The notes under the pieces were generated by a model. The model was not told the origin of the DNA, did not search any database, and saw nothing but the letters and a program-made list of their open reading frames with translations. From contig NW_026970734.1 of assembly GCF_963678635.1 (NCBI RefSeq), forward strand, positions 1 to 24,433: a DNA stretch of 24,433 nucleotides. The letters are read 5' to 3'. Below are positions 20,301 to 24,433 of the stretch, piece after piece; the first letter of the stretch is position 1, and the number at the start of each line of letters is the position of its first letter. Origin of the DNA: Symsagittifera roscoffensis (Eukaryota; Xenacoelomorpha; Acoela; Convolutidae). A program made the position numbers and the translations under genes.

Positions 20301-22902
20301 GAGCCTTCCATGGAAAGCAGTAGTATTGAGGTATTTCGAAGAGGAAATGAGGACTACGCCAAGAATACATGCTCTCGTGGCAGTACCTTACGTAAGGACG
20401 GAATTACAACTCAGGCTCGCCTGGTGCATGATGGGACTGACTCGCGAAGAATATGATTCAGAAGAAAGGAAGAGATCAAAAGAGGAAAAAGTTTTCCTTA
20501 TGACGAATCTGAGGGATCTGATAGTCCAGGAGGGAGCAGCAGTAGCGTGTGCAAAGCGGAGAGACGCTCTCTGTTTCATTCGATTCCTGATAGAGCAGAT
20601 TTCAGTACCTGCATTAAGCACTTGTGTTAAAATGTTGAAGGAAGGCGATGAGCGAACGAAAGCCATGTTCTTGCTAGCAATGCTGGATATGCAGCAAAGT
20701 AAACCGATGAGGGTGAACATGAAAGAACCTGAAGAATTGGAACCCATGAAAAAGATAGACGAGATCAGGAGATTCTCAAACAAGGAGTTGAGGCTCACTA
20801 AAGAATCTATGGGAGCATTGCCGAAATCCAGTGAATACTGTGGACCGATCAAGAAGAAGTCATATAGCTATGTATCCGGGATTATAGGGATGGCATACAA
20901 TCCTTTCCTGAGTGAAGACATACGTGATTGCTTCTTTGATTATGAGCAGGCGGTGTTACTAAGATTCTGGACGTCCAGAATTGTGACGACTAAGAGCGTT
21001 AACAATCCACAGGCCAAATTGGGATTGGTCTTGGAAGAAGAGGTGACTGCACCTTCAGTACCAAAATCCGACAAGAGAGTGGAATTTGGGTTGGGATTCT
21101 CAGATGAATTACTGAGAACGAGCTTGATGGCAGTGTGGGAATTGATGAAGCCATCGTGGTGTCCTAGTCCCAACGCCGACTCAATATTACGGGCGACACA
21201 GGACATACAGAGGGAACTGAATGTGGACTGTAACCTGCGTGACCTCAACATCATATATAATGTGATGACAACAGCCTCTAAGAGCAACGGAGAAGATAGA
21301 GTGGAGTTGCCTGGCTGGGGACCAGAAGACTGGGTCAAACCTGGTAGCTGTCTGGCGGAAGTCTGTGGACTAGAGGGTCACGTTTGTGGAAGTCTAGACT
21401 GTGTGAAAACCCTGGAGAAACAACACAAGCAGTTGACGGTATTGTTTGGAAATGTAGTGATGAAAGCAAAAACGGAAACGGAACTGATAGCAGATTGCCA
21501 TGGAGGAACCGATGTGAATCTGGTGACAGCACTAGGATTCTACAGCATGTTTGGTTCTTTAGAGTCACTATTGAATCTAGAACAGAAACATGAGATGGTC
21601 ACAGCCATCAGCGTAGAAGTATTCCCAGGAGTTCTGCAGACTGAGCAGAAGTATATAGGAAAATGGAGGGAAGCAATCGAAACGGAGATGAACATCAGAC
21701 ACAGCGAAACTTATTGTAGACCATCAGGAGCACGATATTTGGTGGGTTCAATGTTGGCTCCAATGTGCAAGAGCAAGTATCCTGTACATTTCGTAGCTGT
21801 GGATGTGAAGAGTACAAGAACGATTGTGGATCAAGCCTTTTCAGTGCCGAAGTGCGTGAGGTTGGCAAGAATGTCTGAAAAGTCTTACGAGTTACTGTGT
21901 AAGATTTTCTCAGCAGTTCCAGAAAGAACCAAAGAGGAGTTGGAGTCAATACTAGGAAAGAAGTTCATGGGATATGTGAGCGGGAACTTCAGTGACTTTG
22001 AAAAACAGAAACAGAGAGGATCAACTGTCACAGATTACAATGCAGTAGATGAGAATGATGAGATCCACCGAGTGATGATGGAAGTGGAGCCATTGCTGGA
22101 AGCTTCGGGAAAACGGAATTGGAGGAGCATCATGTTGACACATGACGAGTTTCCTTGCCACTGCTTGCTGCAGACCTGGTGGTATCCCAAGCGTAGTAAT
22201 CTGGTGTTGATCTGGGACTCTGGAGAGCTGCTCTCCATGGGTTTACCAGATTCATCACAGCCCATAACAATAGTGATAGTGGGAGTTATGATGGCGATAC
22301 GATGGCTGGAAGCTCATGTGAGAGAAAATAATAGACAGGAGGCACCGACGAGAGAACAATTGCAGAAATTAGATTGTCTAAAAGATTTAGATCTTTTTGA
22401 GACAATGTGCAAAGTTCTAAACATTCCGATGGAAGTGAAGAAGATATGGGCAAGAAAACGATTGATGCCATGGTTCAGAGCTAACATGACTGCATGGTTG
22501 TACGAGTATGCGAAAAAGCATATGTCGAAACATGGCAGAGTGTACAGTGAATATCAGCTGGACATTGGGGCAGGAGCTTTCAAGCGAGCTTTCGTGACCC
22601 ATCGGAATGCAGTGACCACCGCTGTGAAAAGAATTTCCAGGACGAGCGAGTGTAGTGGAAATGAGAAGGCAGAGATGCTGAAAGAAGATTTGGAGAGAAA
22701 CGTGACGTTGTGTCTCCACAACAGCTTCTGTAGAAACAGAGAATCAAAGGTGGATCCCCTACCTTGCTGTAAACAGAGGGTGGAAGAGCAGAAGTGTTGG
22801 AGGACGGCTTCCAACAGCGTCAGGATAGTCAATGACGTGCTACAAGACACGGAGACCGAGAGTGCAGAGTCAGCGTCACAGGAGGAGGAAATGGAGCATT
22901 GA
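14329..22902 (+). CDS. Second giant ORF: SGNH/GDSL-hydrolase multidomain protein of unknown role
   Basis: 2857 aa, uninterrupted. Coiled coil ~40-105. SGNH hydrolase ~278-454 with block I GDS (S287), block II G307/G308, block III GTND (N336) and block V D430-G-I-H433, so the Ser-His catalytic pair is present. A second SGNH-like domain ~738-969 has S747 (ANSEF), GIND (N798) and D949-x-x-H952. A degenerate third copy ~2595-2668 keeps a PITIVIVG strand but not the catalytic residues. A hydrophobic stretch lies at ~1106-1137, an acidic low-complexity linker at ~1521-1655 and a Cys-rich tail at ~2790-2835. The rest is unrecognised. SGNH enzymes are esterases or lipases acting on acyl or acetyl esters; the substrate here is unknown. 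No signal peptide or fusion-protein layout is seen, so it is not an obvious envelope. Its place matches the extra ORF of large gypsy elements. Confidence is high for the ORF and good for the first SGNH domain. Confidence 0.9.
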   Translation: MHREMNSEATSSGSPLRVAVPPKGAKVTQKVQTNQTIQDLDEMNDQLRSTKKELDDMTKTMLAMEEDRDMWRKLFEDCNKKQGQEIERLRQEYKERSEQVALTTSIEKVIPARDIPRGQSPMELLTPREMSQTTETRLPAETNRVTIPDPSDTLGDPVVEQTVRKLIETAGRLVANKNAPGSGVTAPYGTIDNTGRVQLSQTIIRQGISDVTPLRGSSKITERKVRKMPAKKVSRVMDVQKNNQLKYNFTGVPETDPRACFNRATWSPAVNLQQPPLGTSHLILGDSLVRVLTNLRTSWVTTVMAFGGATIAQLYRMVELMNPGRIPSVMILVGTNDISRGSDEQEAQWESMMVCLFTTLWQKFSCAVLTVCTVPMNTRSLTVSGRRHNEGVMRWNNILRNLANRNAGRMILMDIEHELRAMDQARLTTDGIHFDSVEGQAWLNRVFQERLDELEAELSDTGVLKEEGTVNDTVITTFVPPNLETRLGTVPVAINYRQQSSSESGRRTDVQDRLGEAPTRRTIHPRRRIGPVNQPNEGIAGTSRSDTRSETTSSSREERPNRGSLLWSRPMPSPWHIYKEELMKLDLQKVSFIEDARRMLNGATLSVSRLYSITGVDWLIAASINFSSTTALRFADLEGLPSNNTMGPVNARPLQDVRLNHEERNREERPGRFLTARAPIGQHVKIFKQLTTPPSHVKERVYPKQVNQDGDAQRYGGLTAIKKDESVFAAYDKAEMRKAKIMVVANSEFVYTSKSLFWPDVIMLAAVDLDLLQSVSLAIGVQRQTEMNPITIVFAGINDHLHSRGFLSRLRDPATAENAVWSAIKDILESMGEVVDATKEGSFNKVTLRVVFALSPGYAYLPDGLKFVYAMVALLSEGKYDVIISAPNRMIEMENLRPLKAELPAVWSDISNAMRGFKDHALHMLVLDEVLGLELSNFSRQLKLKPGIDDDHRVITAMSNDLWFRAMEVASEDTRRKNSLETRAHLEAMVLRTKPEANQWLHLNPRVAALGADAFQQGPVMITKMYAYLLKEVNLAENAGEKTAEFVNRMCQITLETFWTQEVKGKEGFERTDSMLEGLGAGWTASFLAKVYPKVSHYLIKEFLQVVVKVSIVELIALFVTFGAENFVKGPVILLTDGIQNLRLDGLLTLIAITHGNLGGLMKLARCPEQMKERVRNLDMKKSTDSWNKIRDLRHTLIQYLLQQNRFGTGEDETIEREEDVRRHVGGMPLLTDLSLAMRIDPLALIRGVTEFVTVIYGPAVTFAFPDVKVEAYRRSVLHLNLISAVDGSTLNWCEQHALRELMSEDLLFAKISEPEMTVINFDDHFCDRMGEVERGHIEVFPKLWNLRPYDKTNGEMTRVPRLTAAYHKVREETKDLGDYKKLPEAIPEFPLIRRMLLGAVSVVQTPRLRAFETNERRVGNFSATMDPYFVGRNAAVLQYTRFAYTDQATRRRISNAATPKPEGFDEEWRRLGSAPMRMRGRTELPEASVILTSVRKEMKVAGILQTRIFLAPFGCEETKVVHGEEEDKSAGTLLIPRFQEEADDDKQGPSNSNGDKSEGDDGQGGNRQTEEPMQQDQAGGEDDRASTGGTSSLDFNIFSDLENNADTLETTEPADEGISTLEPPSAFEEMKRNLPESSSPGNTRNNDQRILMESPRRRRIEASARVPFLGTLPEEEWEVHHRDHESRTGCKLDRVAFMEEVWTVIQSYGTQSILKTGLNQPLMREVLDKLDECEGRLSELLIDSATDESEANSPIKITPQNNEGEVVYLSRTRRGTMRSKMVIDKINAMKMKLGSRVMPKRIGKTKVDSEISMKAGNSAKRKRVEEVMDLGQGDYQLSGTDRILTDIAMVPPILMAGLKSTGYKSKRSDRTLTGATLEMEILSQCGESKMRDFKPSPMNHGKGSVAGQLTPVEYNRLTVSETVSIDEPTGGYMEMLEYRNSARGHVMALEEEKAMEGYLETMLQGTTLKQKAYGTLASSDIQAETIEQLVSLPWKAVVLRYFEEEMRTTPRIHALVAVPYVRTELQLRLAWCMMGLTREEYDSEERKRSKEEKVFLMTNLRDLIVQEGAAVACAKRRDALCFIRFLIEQISVPALSTCVKMLKEGDERTKAMFLLAMLDMQQSKPMRVNMKEPEELEPMKKIDEIRRFSNKELRLTKESMGALPKSSEYCGPIKKKSYSYVSGIIGMAYNPFLSEDIRDCFFDYEQAVLLRFWTSRIVTTKSVNNPQAKLGLVLEEEVTAPSVPKSDKRVEFGLGFSDELLRTSLMAVWELMKPSWCPSPNADSILRATQDIQRELNVDCNLRDLNIIYNVMTTASKSNGEDRVELPGWGPEDWVKPGSCLAEVCGLEGHVCGSLDCVKTLEKQHKQLTVLFGNVVMKAKTETELIADCHGGTDVNLVTALGFYSMFGSLESLLNLEQKHEMVTAISVEVFPGVLQTEQKYIGKWREAIETEMNIRHSETYCRPSGARYLVGSMLAPMCKSKYPVHFVAVDVKSTRTIVDQAFSVPKCVRLARMSEKSYELLCKIFSAVPERTKEELESILGKKFMGYVSGNFSDFEKQKQRGSTVTDYNAVDENDEIHRVMMEVEPLLEASGKRNWRSIMLTHDEFPCHCLLQTWWYPKRSNLVLIWDSGELLSMGLPDSSQPITIVIVGVMMAIRWLEAHVRENNRQEAPTREQLQKLDCLKDLDLFETMCKVLNIPMEVKKIWARKRLMPWFRANMTAWLYEYAKKHMSKHGRVYSEYQLDIGAGAFKRAFVTHRNAVTTAVKRISRTSECSGNEKAEMLKEDLERNVTLCLHNSFCRNRESKVDPLPCCKQRVEEQKCWRTASNSVRIVNDVLQDTETESAESASQEEEMEH

Positions 22903-22928
22903 TGGAAAAAGAAGGAAAATTAGAAGAA

Positions 22929-22952
22929 TTTAGAAGTTTTAGAACTTCTAAA
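22929..22952 (+). other. Perfect 10-bp hairpin just after the second giant ORF
   Basis: TTTAGAAGTT at 22929-22938 and AACTTCTAAA at 22943-22952 pair perfectly around a 4-nt loop TTAG, 26 nt after the stop codon. It could affect RNA 3' processing or stability, but this is inference. Confidence 0.55.
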
Positions 22953-23394
22953 CGACGAAAAAAGAAGAGAACAAAGGGATGATGAAGAAAAGTTAAAACT
23001 CAGAATTGTTTTATGTGTGTGAAAAACTCAAGTGAGAAACCAAGCAACCAAGTTGTAATTGAAAACTGAAACATTTAAGTTGAGTTTGGAAATTGTTGCA
23101 TTTATAAATTTGCATTTTGGTTTTAGTTGAAGTGGCTTTAGAGACACTCACTTATTATTTATTTAGAAAGGCTTGAGGGAAGAGTATATTTAAATATTCC
23201 AGCCTGCATGATTGTTTTTAATCACTTAGGAAGACTGATAACTTTGTGGTGACATGAAAAACTTGAGTAACTTCTTGAGGAGGGAGGTTGTTGCATTGTT
23301 CTTTCTAACCACAAAGTTTCTTAGTTTTAATACTCAGGACAATAGACAAGCAAGATTTCCGAAGGGAAGGAGCATAGTAGGATAATTTTAGCTT

Positions 23395-23425
23395 GTTGGT
23401 TGGCAGGACTGTCCTGCAAGCCAAC
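23395..23425 (+). other. Hairpin centred on GGACTGTCC upstream of the polypurine tract
   Basis: The arms 23395-23409 and 23411-23425 match at 13 of 15 positions, with a perfect inner part GCAGGAC-T-GTCCTGC. The core GGAC-T-GTCC also occurs at the polypurine tract (CCGGAC-T-GTCCGG, 23683-23695) and in the inter-ORF spacer (13713-13725). Confidence 0.55.
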
Positions 23426-23688
23426 ACCTTTTAAATCTAGGAGAAAAAGTTTCAATCGGGATATTGACACTGGAAGTCAGAAAATATGTTTTATCTTAAG
23501 TCATATCCTCAATGTGCAGATTAATGAAAGAATTTGAAGGCTATAGTGATGTAGTATGATGCCATTTATATTCTGCAGTGAGTCGATGTGACGTAGGTAA
23601 AAGTAATTTCGTGCATTTTGTAAATTCTGTTCGATGACACTGTAACCATTTAGAACATTGCGCGATTCAATGAGGACATTGACCGGAC

Positions 23689-23700
23689 TGTCCGGGGAGT
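23689..23700 (+). other. Polypurine tract / plus-strand primer site
   Basis: TGTCCGGGGAGT ends one base before the shared A that precedes the 3' LTR TG. Only GGGGAG is a pure purine run, which is short for a polypurine tract, but the position is right. The same 11-12 bases recur four times inside gag-pol, which supports a functional role. Confidence 0.65.
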
Positions 23701-23701
23701 A

Positions 23702-24433
23702 TGTGACATTCGACCAGAATGGCCAAAATGCAGTCTCTGCAGAATTCAGGATTTTAGCAGTGAACCTTCCGGATTGGCGATTTAGAACGGATAAGGACGT
23801 TATTTGAACGATTAGCCAAACGGTGAAGGCTAGAAGATTCTGGAATTCTAATTTTTAAAAATTCGAATTATGACGTCATATTTCTGAGAAACGTCAGAGA
23901 CGGCCATTTTAGCTAATATAGCAGAAAGAAACAGAACAACTTTTATCTGCGATTACGAACAGTACGAAATCGAGACTAAAAAAAACAACAACGAACTATC
24001 GAACAGCAGAGGACGTTCCGAGTTGCAACTATTGTGCTGTTACAATAGTTGCAAGGCCGTTGCGAGCAACGGTGAAGGGTAAAACCCAGCCTTCCGAGTT
24101 ATTGTGAACTGGATATTAAGAAGCTTGATTCACCGGATTCAAGAATCCGGAAGGGTCTCGGGACGTGGACTTTTATGAACTTATATTGAATTTTAGCATC
24201 CGTCATGTCCTGACTTGAATTTAATTAAGATCTTAATTCGTTTTGACAAGAATGAGGAGCTAGAAGTAGGGGGGAAAGGGTTGATCCATCTTCGATGGAG
24301 ATGATGATTTTTATCTACTGAACAAAAACAATAGTAATATAATAAGTAGTAGCCCTGTTTTTAGGAGTGACCTCGTGGTCTGGGGATACAGAGACCCAGC
24401 CATGAGCTCACTAATTTTGCATGTAATTCAGTT
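23702..24433 (+). repeat. 3' long terminal repeat (partial)
   Basis: It repeats bases 9-741 with one difference, 8 instead of 9 A in the run near 23977. The window ends inside it, so the last ~190 bp and the 3' flank are missing. The near identity indicates a recent insertion, since both LTRs are copied from one template at integration. Confidence 0.96.

Larger units (their letters stand above)
22903..23688 (+). other. 3' noncoding region with inverted repeats
   Basis: About 790 bp without an ORF. Inverted repeats: TTTAGAAGTT/AACTTCTAAA at 22929-22952 with a TTAG loop; AACTTTGTGGT (23240-23250) with ACCACAAAGTT (23308-23318); and a 15-bp near-perfect pair at 23395-23409 and 23411-23425 centred on GCAGGAC-T-GTCCTGC. 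The region leads directly into the polypurine tract. Confidence 0.65.
9..24433 (+). mobile_element. Giant Ty3/gypsy-type LTR retrotransposon (3' LTR truncated by window end)
   Basis: Direct repeats at both ends (9 onward and 23702 onward) enclose a primer-binding site, a Gag-Pol ORF with protease-RT-RNase H-integrase order (the Ty3/gypsy order), a second giant ORF and a purine tract directly before the 3' LTR. The internal region is about 22.8 kb. The projected full length is about 24.6 kb if the LTR is about 923 bp. The LTR copies are identical over the 732 comparable bases except for one A-run length difference, and both giant ORFs are open, so the copy looks young and possibly functional. 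Target-site duplication cannot be checked because the 3' flank lies outside the window. Confidence 0.96.

Noticed and set aside
14329-22902. Envelope gene (errantivirus-like)
   Set aside because: No signal peptide, cleavage site or C-terminal membrane anchor is visible; SGNH motifs and coiled coil dominate instead.

Overview
The window is almost entirely one very large LTR retrotransposon of the Ty3/gypsy type, read on the + strand. A long terminal repeat starts at about base 9. The same sequence restarts at 23702 and is cut off by the end of the window. The 732 bases that can be compared differ only in the length of one A-run (9 A versus 8 A), so the insertion looks young and the element may be intact. 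If the LTR is about 923 bp, the full element is about 24.6 kb, among the largest of its kind. Only about 8 bases of possible host flank are present. Eukaryotic gene style, a Ty3/gypsy Gag-Pol, and a primer-binding site that fits the 3' end of a tRNA-Asn point to an invertebrate animal host. A nematode is possible from the look of the RT, but I cannot fix the host from this sequence.

Layout: 5' LTR (9-931) with a CRE/ATF palindrome and perfect hairpins; primer-binding site (944-958); a 3-kb noncoding leader (932-3937) with many copies of a 14-nt motif close to AATCCGGAGGGGTC, ten of them in a strictly phased array at 2943-3145; a 233-codon ORF (3938-4639); and a 2.9k-residue Gag-Pol ORF (first ATG 4832, end 13540). 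These two ORFs lie in one reading frame, separated by a single TGA at 4637-4639. Then come a 411-bp spacer, a 123-codon ORF (13952-14323), a second giant ORF of 2857 codons (14329-22902), about 800 bp of structured 3' noncoding sequence, a short polypurine tract (about 23689-23700) and the partial 3' LTR.

The Gag-Pol ORF carries coiled coil, capsid-like Gag, zinc knuckle, aspartic protease, reverse transcriptase, RNase H, HHCC/DDE integrase with a GPF module, and a C-terminal extension. The last ~150 residues of that extension read as a macro (ADP-ribose-binding) domain resembling TARG1/Poa1p. The second giant ORF is not an envelope gene: it has an N-terminal coiled coil, an SGNH/GDSL-type hydrolase domain with its motif blocks, a second SGNH-like domain, probably a third degenerate one, and long unrecognised helical regions. 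A macro domain plus an SGNH-hydrolase giant protein on one LTR element is the most unusual content here.

A second theme is conserved nucleotide motifs. The polypurine-tract sequence TGTCCGGGGAG recurs four times inside the Gag-Pol gene, in two different reading frames, and the leader motif (TCCGG followed by a purine run) is related to it.
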